Part shown: positions 46,173-54,621 of the stretch, in pieces | Position numbering within the stretch: position 1 is the stretch's first letter | Layout of the letters: each line of letters starts with the position of its first letter | DNA from: Bacteroides propionicigenes | GTDB lineage: Bacteria; Bacteroidota; Bacteroidia; Bacteroidales; Bacteroidaceae | DNA length: 64,000 bases | NCBI RefSeq assembly: GCF_018390535.1 | Contig: NZ_JAHBBW010000014.1 | Location: 1-64,000 of the forward strand | Direction of reading: 5' to 3' | Translations under genes and position numbers: made by a program | Notes under the pieces: model-generated | Told to the model about the DNA's origin: nothing | Database searches by the model: none | Seen by the model: only the letters and a program-made list of their open reading frames with translations

Positions 46173-47159
46173 TTACCTGCTTGGAAAAAATATCTTATTC
46201 GCTCCGGAAGTCAGATTGCATGATTCCGGTTCGCTCTCGATGAATGACTGGATATGCCGGATACGTTTCTCTGCCAGAATTTCATCGACAGCGATTAAGA
46301 TTCCCGTTTCTTCCACATCACCGAAACCGTAATTAATAGCTGTACCGAACATACGCATTGTCGGGCTAAGACTCATGTACGCATTCACCAACGGCGGAAT
46401 ATTGTATCCCAATTTACGGATTTCACCATTCAGAATCTTATAATCCTCCTTAAATGTATCTTTACAGAATAAAGCTGCCAATTCATTTTCGTCAGCTTCC
46501 AGTTGTAACGGTTTCATCGGAGTAATCAAGCTATCCTTATCCGCAAAATGCTTCTTCAAGAAATAAAGAATCATGTCGCGTCCCTTACGGATATAACTGG
46601 GATACATGGTAACCTTTCCGAAGAAATATTTCACATTAGGCATAACCACCGTTAATGCGCCCAAACCGTCCCATAAATTATCCAGCGCAAACAATCCCTT
46701 GCTATCACGACGGGTAGACTGATATTCGAGCGTCACGAATGAACGTCCGAGTTCGATGGTGGTAGGAAGATACTCATTCAGGAACTTCTCGGAAAAATTA
46801 AACATATGCGCAGTAGCCAAAATCGGCGCCCCATGCTCGTCAAAGCGTACATCCGTACCGAGAATATAGCGATAACCGCCCAATATCTCCTCCGCTTCCG
46901 GATTCCAGACAATCAACTGCTTATAGGGATTATCCATCAAATCGTATTCGTCAAGGTCCATGGACAACCCTGTTCCGCCACCGGCAGCACGAAATGCAAT
47001 CTCACGCAGACGCCCGATTTCTTTCATCGTATTAGGTGAGTCCTGAGCGGTAATAATGTATATCTGATTATTACTCTTGTTCGTCATGCGCAAGCGTTTG
47101 TCTTCAGTCAACTCCGCTTTCAGCAATTCTTTGCTTATCGGTGCAATAATATCTTCCAT
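46173..47159 (-). CDS. glsB: Glycine N-acyltransferase for glycine lipid synthesis (GNAT fold)
   Basis: A 328-residue protein of the Acetyltransf_5/OlsB-related family: a GNAT-like core with LREIAFRAAGGGTGLSMDLDEYD, WNPEAEEILGGYRYILG, ELGRSFVTLEYQ and KYFFGKVTMYPSYIRKGRDMI. In B. thetaiotaomicron the adjacent pair glsB/glsA makes glycine lipids: GlsB N-acylates glycine (from memory), and the neighbour supplies the second acyl chain. The order glsB-glsA next to the ECF sigma gene and mraZ matches that genome as I recall it. It lies 37 bp after glsA. Its stop abuts the dgt stop. Confidence 0.87.
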   Translation of the reverse strand: MEDIIAPISKELLKAELTEDKRLRMTNKSNNQIYIITAQDSPNTMKEIGRLREIAFRAAGGGTGLSMDLDEYDLMDNPYKQLIVWNPEAEEILGGYRYILGTDVRFDEHGAPILATAHMFNFSEKFLNEYLPTTIELGRSFVTLEYQSTRRDSKGLFALDNLWDGLGALTVVMPNVKYFFGKVTMYPSYIRKGRDMILYFLKKHFADKDSLITPMKPLQLEADENELAALFCKDTFKEDYKILNGEIRKLGYNIPPLVNAYMSLSPTMRMFGTAINYGFGDVEETGILIAVDEILAEKRIRHIQSFIESEPESCNLTSGANKIFFPSR

Positions 47160-47196
47160 CTTCCGATTTTCTATTTTTTAATATTCAATTTTCAAC

Positions 47197-48015
47197 TTAT
47201 AATTTATACACGATATCCTTCACATACTGCGCCCATTGTGCAGGTGTTTTCGTTTTATCGAATGTTTGCCAGGGAATAGGCTTGCCTATTGTAATAGTAA
47301 ATGTTTTATGACGGTTTTTCAGCATTTCGTCCGCCAAGTAAAGCATGGCAATATTGAACTTGATGCCCAACGTTTTACAAAGATTGGCCAGATTATAAAA
47401 GAAGTCGGAATTACGTCCCTCAAAATGAATGGGAACTACATCACGATGTGCTTCAACACTCTTTACTATAAATGTCTTCTTCCAGTCCAAATCACGGATA
47501 ACCCCATTCTGACGACGCGAGCAAAGTCCGGCAGGAAACATAATAAGTTGGTCATCCGACGCAAATCCGGCTTCCACCATTTTCGGAAAGTCCTTAGCCT
47601 GCTTGCCGGTCTTATTGATAGGAATGCAAAGGGGAGCCAATCCGTGCAGGTTCATGAGCAAGTCGTTTACCATATATTTCACCTTTCCATCGTAATAAGT
47701 TCCAAGCACGTAACCCAGCGCCACTCCATCCTGTCCGCCCAAAGGATGATTGGAAACAAACGTATAAAGACCGTCCTTAGACAGATTCTCCTCGCCTTTT
47801 ACAATCAATTTGGCATCAAGGAAGTCCAAACAAGCCTGCAGAAACTCCACCCCAACTTTATCTTTCGACTCTTTCAGAAAGACATTCAATTCATCTTGAT
47901 GAACGATGCGCTTCAAATAAGACACGACAAACTTAGGGATATATTTTACATGCTTCGGAGCTTTCTCCCGAAGAATCTTATCAATGTCAATCAAAAATAA
48001 AGAGTCGTCAGCCAT
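47197..48015 (-). CDS. glsA: Glycine lipid O-acyltransferase, PlsC-like
   Basis: A 272-residue member of the lysophospholipid acyltransferase superfamily. An in-frame TTG at 48042 would give a longer form, but the promoter -7 box at 48040-48047 covers it, so ATG 48015 is right. The catalytic motif is NHPLGGQDG near residue 91; His and Asp are separated by five residues rather than the four of classical HX4D. The second motif is PAGLCSRRQNG, followed by VPIHFEGRNSDF. It is thought to O-acylate N-acyl-3-hydroxyacyl glycine made with GlsB, giving glycine lipids of the envelope. First gene of the glsA-glsB operon. Confidence 0.88.
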   Translation of the reverse strand: MADDSLFLIDIDKILREKAPKHVKYIPKFVVSYLKRIVHQDELNVFLKESKDKVGVEFLQACLDFLDAKLIVKGEENLSKDGLYTFVSNHPLGGQDGVALGYVLGTYYDGKVKYMVNDLLMNLHGLAPLCIPINKTGKQAKDFPKMVEAGFASDDQLIMFPAGLCSRRQNGVIRDLDWKKTFIVKSVEAHRDVVPIHFEGRNSDFFYNLANLCKTLGIKFNIAMLYLADEMLKNRHKTFTITIGKPIPWQTFDKTKTPAQWAQYVKDIVYKL

Positions 48016-48039
48016 TCTTTTTATGATGAAATGATTGCG

Positions 48040-48072
48040 CAAAATTAACGCATCTTTTTAATTAAATGCAAA
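48040..48072 (-). promoter_or_regulatory. Promoter of the glsA-glsB operon
   Basis: On the minus strand, TTTG (48072-48069) is followed after 21 bp by TAATTTTG (48047-48040), a good match to the Bacteroides -33/-7 consensus. The start of transcription should be near 48033, about 18 bp before the ATG at 48015. Confidence 0.65.
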
Positions 48073-48075
48073 TAT

Positions 48076-48139
48076 TTGATAGAAAACTGCACCCAAAATC
48101 TATCAAACAGCACCTAAAATCTATCAATTGATAGATTTT
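48076..48139. promoter_or_regulatory. Candidate operator: repeated AAAATCTATCAA with a 24-bp palindrome
   Basis: AAAATCTATCAA occurs at 48095-48106 and 48116-48127 (21 bp apart). The second copy is joined directly to its reverse complement TTGATAGATTTT (48128-48139), making a perfect 24-bp palindrome. A related half-site TTGATAGAAAA is at 48076-48086. The cluster lies between divergent glsA and the sigma gene, just upstream of the glsA -33, where an activator or repressor would bind. Confidence 0.55.
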
Positions 48140-48243
48140 ACCCCAAAGATTGCCTAAAAACCACCCGTCACAAAGCTAAAATTTCCGTAAACTTGCATTG
48201 CTGAAAAGCTAAACGAACAAGTAATCATTTAACAAAGCACATT

Positions 48244-48747
48244 ATGAACAGTATTACATTTAAAAAAGATCTGGTTGGAGTACAAAACGACTTATTACGC
48301 TTCGCATATAAGCTCACCTCCGACCGCGAAGAAGCAAACGACCTTCTTCAGGAAACCTCTCTCAAGGCTTTGGATAATGAAGATAAATACATGCCCGATA
48401 CTAATTTCAAGGGGTGGATATATACTATCATGCGCAACATCTTTATCAACAACTACCGTAAAGTTGTGCGCGACCAGACATTTGTAGACCAGACAGACAA
48501 TCTTTATCATCTGAACCTGCCGCGTGACTCCGCCTTTGAGAGTACGGAAAGCACATACGACCTGAAAGAAATGCACCGCATTGTCAACGCACTGCCGCGT
48601 GAATATAAAGTTCCATTCTCCATGCATGTTTCCGGTTTTAAATACCGCGAAATAGCTGAGAAGCTGGGTCTTCCATTAGGAACCGTAAAAAGCCGCATCT
48701 TCTTTACCCGCCAAAAACTACAACAAGATTTGAAAGATTTTGTTTAA
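48244..48747 (+). CDS. ECF-type RNA polymerase sigma factor
   Basis: A 167-residue sigma-70 family protein. Region 2 is at about 15-80 (DLLRFAYKLTSDREEANDLLQETSLKAL, NFKGWIYTIMRNIFINNYRK) and region 4 at about 110-160 (VNALPREYKVPFSMHVSGFKYREIAEKLGLPLGTVKSRIFFTRQKL). No anti-sigma gene follows; the gene ends in a terminator at 48766-48811. A near-consensus -7 (TAAACTTG) is at 48188-48195. Its place beside glsA/glsB and mraZ may reflect an envelope-linked role, which is inference. Confidence 0.93.
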   Translation: MNSITFKKDLVGVQNDLLRFAYKLTSDREEANDLLQETSLKALDNEDKYMPDTNFKGWIYTIMRNIFINNYRKVVRDQTFVDQTDNLYHLNLPRDSAFESTESTYDLKEMHRIVNALPREYKVPFSMHVSGFKYREIAEKLGLPLGTVKSRIFFTRQKLQQDLKDFV

Positions 48748-48765
48748 CTAACACCCGATATAAAG

Positions 48766-48811
48766 TCATCCCATGAGATAAGCACATTCATCTCATGGGA
48801 TGATTTTTTTT
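48766..48811 (+). terminator. Intrinsic terminator of the sigma factor gene
   Basis: Perfect 14-bp stem (48766-48779 with 48790-48803), a 10-nt loop and a run of T residues, beginning 19 bp after the stop codon. Confidence 0.88.
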
Positions 48812-48930
48812 ATCCAATACCCGCATCAATCCCCCACCAATAAAGTGATACAGCACCATATTCATTTTCAACAGTATAAGTAATCAACAACTTGTTGAAA
48901 ACTTCTAAGCAAGATTTTAGTTAAAACATT

Positions 48931-48955
48931 GTGGGGAATTGTGGGGAAATGTGTA
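48931..48955 (+). promoter_or_regulatory. MraZ-type boxes, 10-bp-phased GTGGGG repeats
   Basis: GTGGGGAATT and GTGGGGAAAT follow each other at 48931-48950, then GTGTATTTTT at 48951. E. coli MraZ binds TGGG repeats with 10-bp phasing in its own promoter (from memory). The array is 33 bp before the mraZ start and overlaps the presumed promoter (TATTTTTA at 48954-48961), as expected for autorepression. Confidence 0.7.
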
Positions 48956-48987
48956 TTTTTACCGTCGCTTATTATAATAAGGTGAAA

Positions 48988-49479
48988 ATGATACGCTTTT
49001 TAGGCAATATTGAAGCAAAGACAGATACAAAGGGACGCGTATTTATCCCCGCCAGCTTCCGGAAACAGCTACAAGCCGTTTCCGAAGAAAGACTTGTATT
49101 GCGCAAAGACGTATTCCAAGACTGCTTGATACTCTATCCCGAAAGCGTCTGGTTCAAAACGCAAACCCAACTTCGGCAGAGGCTGAACAAGTGGAATGCC
49201 AAACACCAACAAATCTTCCGGCAATTCGTCAGTGATGCGGAAATCATGATTCCCGACGGGAACGGACGTATCCTGCTGCCTAAGCGTTACTTGCAAATGG
49301 CAGGCATACAAAGCGATGTACGCTTTATCGGCGTGGACAACACCATTGAAATCTGGGCGAAAGAGAAGGCTGAACAACCTTTCATGAACCCGGAAGAGTT
49401 CAGCGAAGCGTTACAAGATATTCTGGGAGATGATAATTGGGAAGCGACAGAGAGAAGTGGTGAGACAATAGAGCAATAA
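48988..49479 (+). CDS. mraZ: Transcriptional regulator MraZ
   Basis: A 163-residue MraZ, a two-AbrB-domain DNA-binding protein at the head of the division/cell-wall cluster. The frame extends upstream to 48931, but that stretch is the MraZ box array, so the start is ATG 48988 (MIRFLGNIEAKTDTKGRVF). The two repeats are IEAKTDTKGRVFIPASFRKQ and EIMIPDGNGRILLPKRYLQ. A C-terminal tail (EEFSEALQDILGDDNWEA) makes it slightly longer than E. coli MraZ. In other bacteria it represses its own operon and is countered by RsmH. It starts the 13-gene dcw run and is 20 bp from rsmH. Confidence 0.95.
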   Translation: MIRFLGNIEAKTDTKGRVFIPASFRKQLQAVSEERLVLRKDVFQDCLILYPESVWFKTQTQLRQRLNKWNAKHQQIFRQFVSDAEIMIPDGNGRILLPKRYLQMAGIQSDVRFIGVDNTIEIWAKEKAEQPFMNPEEFSEALQDILGDDNWEATERSGETIEQ

Positions 49480-49499
49480 ACGATTCTAACGAAAGAAAA

Positions 49500-50426
49500 A
49501 TGAAGGAAGAAACGACATATCATATTCCGGTATTACTAATGCCAAGTGTTGACGGAATGGACATCCGTCCGGACGGAACGTACGTGGACGTAACATTCGG
49601 CGGAGGCGGTCATTCCCGGGAAATACTGTCCCGCTTAGGCAAAGGAGGAAGATTACTGGGATTTGACCAAGATGAGGATGCGGAACAAAACATCGTAAAC
49701 GACCCGCACTTTACATTTGTACGCAGCAACTTCCGCTATCTGCATAATTTCCTGCGCTATCACGGTATCGAGCAAGTGGATGCCGTACTTGCCGACCTCG
49801 GTGTGTCATCACACCACTTCGATGACAGCGAGCGGGGATTTTCTTTCCGTTTCGACGGAGCGCTCGATATGCGTATGAACAAGCGTGCCGGGCTCACCGC
49901 TGCCGATATTGTGAATACATACGACGAAGAGCGTCTTGCCGATATATTCTATTTGTACGGAGAATTAAAGAACAGCCGCAAATTAGCGTCTGTCATAGCC
50001 AAGGCACGCGCTACCCAAAAGATTAGCACCATCGGAGAATTCCTGGACATTATCAAGCCCCTATTCGGACGCGAAAGAGAAAAGAAAGAACTTGCAAAAG
50101 TATTTCAAGCGTTGCGCATCGAAGTCAATCAAGAGATGGAAGCGCTGAAAGAAATGCTCTATGCGGCTACGGAAGCATTAAAGCCCGGCGGCCGGTTGGT
50201 AGTAATCACCTACCATTCGCTGGAAGACCGCATGGTGAAAAACATAATGAAGACCGGCAACATAGAAGGCAAGGCGGAAAAAGACTTCTTCGGAAACGTG
50301 CAAACGCCTTTCCGTTTGGTAAACAACAAAGTGATTGTTCCGGACGAAGCCGAGATTGAGCGTAATCCGCGTTCACGAAGCGCCAAGCTGAGGATTGCGG
50401 AAAAAGTGGCGGAAGGAAAGAAGTGA
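49500..50426 (+). CDS. rsmH: 16S rRNA (cytosine(1402)-N(4))-methyltransferase
   Basis: A 308-residue MraW/RsmH that methylates N4 of C1402 in 16S rRNA using S-adenosylmethionine. The start MKEETTYHIPVLL contains the conserved HIPVLL; the SAM site is VDVTFGGGGHSREIL; ADLGVSSHHFDDSERGFSFR and YHSLEDRMVKN are further family signatures. Length is normal. It is the second gene of the dcw cluster, 20 bp after mraZ; a short spacer (GGTAATGTGGTAAAATAAC) separates it from ftsL. Confidence 0.97.
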   Translation: MKEETTYHIPVLLMPSVDGMDIRPDGTYVDVTFGGGGHSREILSRLGKGGRLLGFDQDEDAEQNIVNDPHFTFVRSNFRYLHNFLRYHGIEQVDAVLADLGVSSHHFDDSERGFSFRFDGALDMRMNKRAGLTAADIVNTYDEERLADIFYLYGELKNSRKLASVIAKARATQKISTIGEFLDIIKPLFGREREKKELAKVFQALRIEVNQEMEALKEMLYAATEALKPGGRLVVITYHSLEDRMVKNIMKTGNIEGKAEKDFFGNVQTPFRLVNNKVIVPDEAEIERNPRSRSAKLRIAEKVAEGKK

Positions 50427-50457
50427 CAAGACGGTAATGTGGTAAAATAACAAGGTG

Positions 50458-50817
50458 ATGAACGAGACAGGTACCAAACAAGAAGAACAAAAAAGCGAAA
50501 AAGTAAAAAGACACACTTCGCTAAAGAATATTATAGGCGGCGATATTCTGGCTACGGACTTTTTCCGTCGTCAGACAAAACTACTTGTCCTTATCATGGT
50601 TCTTATTCTGTTCTACATCCACAACCGTTACGCTTGCCAGCAACAGATGATAGAGATAGACAAACTCAAAAAAGAGTTGATAGATATAAAATACGATGCT
50701 CTGACGCGCAGCTCCGAATTGATGGAACGAAGCCGCCAATCGCGCATCGAAGAATATATTGCAACGAAAGAAAGCGATTTGCAGACTTCAACCAATCCGC
50801 CATATTTAATCAAATAG
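50458..50817 (+). CDS. FtsL-like cell division protein
   Basis: A 119-residue bitopic protein: a basic N-terminus of about 40 residues, one hydrophobic helix (about 41-60, KLLVLIMVLILFYIHNRYAC) and a C-terminal coiled coil (QQQMIEIDKLKKELIDIKY). A GTG one codon upstream (50455) is also open; ATG is preferred. Size, topology and position between rsmH and ftsI match FtsL, which joins the FtsQLB complex. Sequence is poorly conserved in this family, so the call rests on structure and place; it is annotated as an FtsL-like protein in Bacteroidetes. Confidence 0.8.
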   Translation: MNETGTKQEEQKSEKVKRHTSLKNIIGGDILATDFFRRQTKLLVLIMVLILFYIHNRYACQQQMIEIDKLKKELIDIKYDALTRSSELMERSRQSRIEEYIATKESDLQTSTNPPYLIK

Positions 50818-50841
50818 GCGCAAGGTACGAGGAGCAAATAA

Positions 50842-50950
50842 GATTTAGTAAATCGTACACGACGATTTAGTAAATTGCAAGCAACGATTTAGTAAATCGT
50901 AGACCATGAATTAGTAAATTGTAAATAGTGAAATAGTAAACTAAAAAAAG
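50842..50950 (+). repeat. Five-unit, 22-bp tandem repeat with palindromic core, before ftsI
   Basis: Units begin at 50842, 50864, 50886, 50908 and 50930, all 22 bp except the last (21). The first three carry GATTTAGTAAAT; the core GATTTAGTAAATC is a perfect dyad about a central G in units 1 and 3. Units 4 and 5 are decayed (GAATTAGTAAATT, GAAATAGTAAACT). The array fills most of the 135-bp ftsL-ftsI gap and ends 2 bp before the TTG start. Confidence 0.75.
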
Positions 50951-50952
50951 CC

Positions 50953-53076
50953 TTGGCAGTAAACAAGAAAAATATAATGACCCGTTACTTCTTCGTAGTC
51001 CTCGTCATGGGACTGATAGGAGTAGCTATTATCGTAAAAGGCACTGTCATCATGTTTGCCGAACGGCAGTACTGGCAAGATGTCGCCGACCGCTTTGTGA
51101 AGGAGAATGTTACGGTGAAACCCAACCGCGGAAACATCCTTTCATCCGACGGTAAGCTAATGGCGAGTTCCCTGCCGGAGTACCGCATCTATATGGACTT
51201 CAAAGCCGGTGGTGAGAAGAAAGACACCATGCTTATGAATCATCTGGGTGAAATATGCGAAGGACTGCACCAAATATTCCCCGATAAAAGCGCCGCCGAA
51301 TTTAAAAGACACTTGTTAAAAGGGCGCAAAAAGGGAAGCCGTAATTACCTGATTTACCCCAAACGCATCTCTTACATCCAGTACAAAGAAGCCAAGAGGT
51401 TACCGGTGTTCAACCTGAACAAATACAAAGGCGGCTTCCACGAACAGATTTACAATCAGCGCAAAAAGCCTTTCGGCTCTTTGGCAGCCCGTACGTTGGG
51501 CGACCTCTACGCCGACACGGCACAAGGGGCAAAGAACGGTATCGAGCTGGCATTTGATACGCTGTTGAAAGGACGCAACGGCATCACCCATCGCCAAAAG
51601 GTGATGAACAAATACCTGAACATAGTGGACATTGCTCCCGTAGACGGCTGCGACATTATCTCCACCATCGACGTAGGTATGCAGGATATTTGCGAGAAAG
51701 CATTGATAGACAAGCTGAAAGAAATCAATGCCAATGTAGGTGTCGCCGTATTGATGGAAGTACAAACGGGAGAAGTAAAAGCCATTGTCAACATGATGAA
51801 AGCGGGTGACGGCAACTATTACGAAATGCGCAACAATGCCATCAGTGATATGCTGGAGCCGGGCTCCACATTCAAGACAGCCTCCATCATGGTAGCCCTC
51901 GAAGACGGAAAAATCACCCCCGACACCGAGGTTGATACGGGCAACGGCATCATGATGATGCACGGCCGCCCGATGAAAGACCATAACTGGCACCGGGGCG
52001 GATATGGCAAAATCAATGTGACACGTATTCTGGAAGTATCATCCAACATCGGCGTTTCTTACCTTATCGACAAGCACTATAGCGACAATCCGCAAAAGTT
52101 TGTAGACGGATTGAAGCGTATCGGCATAGACCGCCCGCTTCATCTGCAAATAGCCGGAGAAGGTAAGCCTAACATCCGCGGTCCGAAAGAACGTTACTTT
52201 GCCAAGACTACTTTGCCTTGGATGAGTATAGGCTACGAAACGCAAGTACCGCCACTGAACATCCTGACTTTCTATAACGCCATTGCCAACAACGGTACGA
52301 TGGTACGCCCGAAATTCGTGAAAGCGGCGGTGAAAGACGGTGAGGTTGTGCATGAATTCCCTACGGAGGTTATCAATCCCAAGATTTGCTCGGACAATAC
52401 GCTGACGCAGATACGGGAGATTCTGTACAAAGTAGTCTCCGAAGGTTTGGCAAAGCCTGCGGGAAGCAAGCAATTTGCCGTAGCCGGCAAAACGGGTACG
52501 GCACAGATTTCACAAGGCGCCGCCGGGTATAAGGCAGGACGGGTGAATTATCTCGTCAGCTTCTGCGGATACTTCCCGGCAGAGGCTCCCAAATACAGTT
52601 GCATCGTCTCCATACAGAAGCCGGGACTTCCGGCATCGGGCGGTTTAATGGCGGGTAGCGTATTCAGCAAGATTGCAGAGAGGGTATATGCCAAGAATCT
52701 GCGATTTGACATACGCAGTGCGATAGACAGCACCACAAATGTGATTCCTGCAGTAAAGGCCGGAGAGATGAACGAAGCGTTGCGTGTGCTCAACACATTG
52801 GATGTTCCGGTACAGAAACAGTTTGAAACACAAAAAGGGAGAGAATTATGGGGACACAGCCAGGCTGCCCCGTCTGCCGTTATCCTGCAAAATCAGAAGG
52901 TTTCCGCCGGCATAGTACCCAGCGTAGTGGGCATGGGGGCCAAAGATGCCGTTTATTTGCTGGAAAGCAAAGGGCTCAAAGTACGCCTCAACGGAATCGG
53001 CAAAGTAAGAAGCCAGTCCATTGCGGGTGGAAGCCGGCTGGTAAGAGGTCAGACAATAGCCTTGACTTTACGTTAA
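50953..53076 (+). CDS. ftsI: Division-specific class B penicillin-binding protein (FtsI)
   Basis: A 707-residue PBP with one N-terminal membrane helix, a dimerisation domain (VKPNRGNILSSDGKLMASSLPEY), and a transpeptidase domain with SxxK in EPGSTFKTAS, SxN in SSNIGVS and KTG in AGKTGTAQ. The C-terminal part has one PASTA domain (VPSVVGMGAKDAVYLLESKG). It cross-links septal peptidoglycan with FtsW. The frame starts at TTG 50953; ATG 50977 is an alternative that would drop eight residues. I keep the TTG because it follows the tandem-repeat leader at normal spacing, but this is unsure. It lies 30 bp before murE. Confidence 0.93.
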   Translation: MAVNKKNIMTRYFFVVLVMGLIGVAIIVKGTVIMFAERQYWQDVADRFVKENVTVKPNRGNILSSDGKLMASSLPEYRIYMDFKAGGEKKDTMLMNHLGEICEGLHQIFPDKSAAEFKRHLLKGRKKGSRNYLIYPKRISYIQYKEAKRLPVFNLNKYKGGFHEQIYNQRKKPFGSLAARTLGDLYADTAQGAKNGIELAFDTLLKGRNGITHRQKVMNKYLNIVDIAPVDGCDIISTIDVGMQDICEKALIDKLKEINANVGVAVLMEVQTGEVKAIVNMMKAGDGNYYEMRNNAISDMLEPGSTFKTASIMVALEDGKITPDTEVDTGNGIMMMHGRPMKDHNWHRGGYGKINVTRILEVSSNIGVSYLIDKHYSDNPQKFVDGLKRIGIDRPLHLQIAGEGKPNIRGPKERYFAKTTLPWMSIGYETQVPPLNILTFYNAIANNGTMVRPKFVKAAVKDGEVVHEFPTEVINPKICSDNTLTQIREILYKVVSEGLAKPAGSKQFAVAGKTGTAQISQGAAGYKAGRVNYLVSFCGYFPAEAPKYSCIVSIQKPGLPASGGLMAGSVFSKIAERVYAKNLRFDIRSAIDSTTNVIPAVKAGEMNEALRVLNTLDVPVQKQFETQKGRELWGHSQAAPSAVILQNQKVSAGIVPSVVGMGAKDAVYLLESKGLKVRLNGIGKVRSQSIAGGSRLVRGQTIALTLR

Positions 53077-53106
53077 CAATAGAATATACATTATATATAA
53101 TAAGGT

Positions 53107-54555
53107 ATGAAATTAAGCGAACTATTAAAAGCGATACAACCGATACAGATTATCGGCAGTACGGAGATTGATATAACCGGAGTAAATATAGACTCCCGTT
53201 TAGTGGCGGCCGGACATTTGTTTATGGCAATGCGCGGCACGCAGACCGACGGGCACACATATATCCCGACAGCCATTGACAAAGGCGCTATAGCTGTGCT
53301 GTGCGAAGATATGCCGGAAGAGCTTAACCCCGACATTACATATATCCAAGTAAAGGACAGCGAAAATGCGGTAGGCAAGATTGCCACCACCTTCTACGGC
53401 GACCCTACCTCCAAAATGGAGTTGGTAGGCGTAACCGGCACCAATGGCAAAACAACCATCGCCACCTTATTATATAATACATTCCGCTATTTCGGGTATA
53501 AAGTAGGACTGATTTCTACCGTATGCAACTACATCGACGACCAGCCCGTTCCGACCGAGCATACCACTCCGGACCCGATTACCCTCAACCGCCTGTTGGG
53601 CGAGATGGCAGACTCCGGATGCAAATACGCATTTATGGAAGTCAGTTCCCACTCCATCGCACAGCAACGCATTAGCGGCCTGAAGTTTACCGGAGGTATC
53701 TTCACCAACCTTACGCGTGACCACTTGGACTATCATAAGACAGTGGAGAACTACCTCAAGGCGAAAAAGAAGTTCTTCGACGATATGCCGAAGAATGCGT
53801 TCAGCCTGACCAATCTGGATGATAAGAACGGACTGGTTATGACTCAGAATACACGTTCGCACGTATATACCTATTCATTAAGAAGCCTCAGCGACTTTAA
53901 AGGGAAAGTATTGGAATCTCATTTTGAAGGGATGTTGCTCGATTTCAATAACCGCGAGCTGGCCGTACGCTTCATCGGCAGGTTCAACGCGTCCAACCTT
54001 CTTGCCGTGTTCGGCGCAGCCGTGTTATTAGGCAAAAAAGAAGAAGATGTCCTCGTTGCCCTCAGCACTCTGCATCCGGTAGCCGGCAGATTCGACTCAA
54101 TCCGTTCCCCGAAGGGGATTACCGCCATTGTAGACTACGCCCATACTCCGGATGCTTTGGTGAATGTGCTGAATGCCATCCACGGCGTATTGGAAGGTAA
54201 GGGAAAGGTTATTACCGTAGTTGGCGCAGGCGGCAACCGCGACAAAGGGAAACGCCCTATCATGGCGAAAGAGTCAGCCCGTTTGAGCGACCGGGTTATC
54301 ATCACTTCCGACAACCCCCGCTTTGAAGAGCCGCAAGACATCATCAACGATATGCTGGCAGGCTTGGACAAAGACGATTTGCAGAAAACGATCAGCATCA
54401 CCGATAGAAAAGAAGCCATAAAAACCGCCTGTATGCTGGCACAACCGGGAGACGTAATCCTCGTTGCCGGCAAAGGACACGAAAATTATCAGGAGATAAA
54501 AGGAGTGAAACACCATTTTGATGACAAAGAAGAGTTAAAGGCGATTATGTTTTAG
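53107..54555 (+). CDS. murE: UDP-N-acetylmuramoylalanyl-D-glutamate--2,6-diaminopimelate ligase
   Basis: A 482-residue Mur ligase that adds meso-diaminopimelate to UDP-MurNAc-L-Ala-D-Glu, using ATP. The P-loop is [15 protein letters not shown], followed by [26 protein letters not shown] and [14 protein letters not shown]. The DNPR motif ([10 protein letters not shown]), which marks meso-DAP-specific enzymes rather than lysine-adding ones, is present. Start and length are normal. The next gene is mraY; murF, which follows murE in E. coli, is not here. Confidence 0.97.
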   Translation: MKLSELLKAIQPIQIIGSTEIDITGVNIDSRLVAAGHLFMAMRGTQTDGHTYIPTAIDKGAIAVLCEDMPEELNPDITYIQVKDSENAVGKIATTFYGDPTSKMELVGVTGTNGKTTIATLLYNTFRYFGYKVGLISTVCNYIDDQPVPTEHTTPDPITLNRLLGEMADSGCKYAFMEVSSHSIAQQRISGLKFTGGIFTNLTRDHLDYHKTVENYLKAKKKFFDDMPKNAFSLTNLDDKNGLVMTQNTRSHVYTYSLRSLSDFKGKVLESHFEGMLLDFNNRELAVRFIGRFNASNLLAVFGAAVLLGKKEEDVLVALSTLHPVAGRFDSIRSPKGITAIVDYAHTPDALVNVLNAIHGVLEGKGKVITVVGAGGNRDKGKRPIMAKESARLSDRVIITSDNPRFEEPQDIINDMLAGLDKDDLQKTISITDRKEAIKTACMLAQPGDVILVAGKGHENYQEIKGVKHHFDDKEELKAIMF

Positions 54556-54621
54556 AGTCATAAGGCGGTAATGTGACATCACACTACCCCTTATCACTTA
54601 TTATTATAAAAGAGAGAGACT

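Noticed and set aside
50842..50950. CRISPR array before ftsI
   Set aside because: The units are 22 bp back to back with no unique spacers of constant length, and no cas genes are near.
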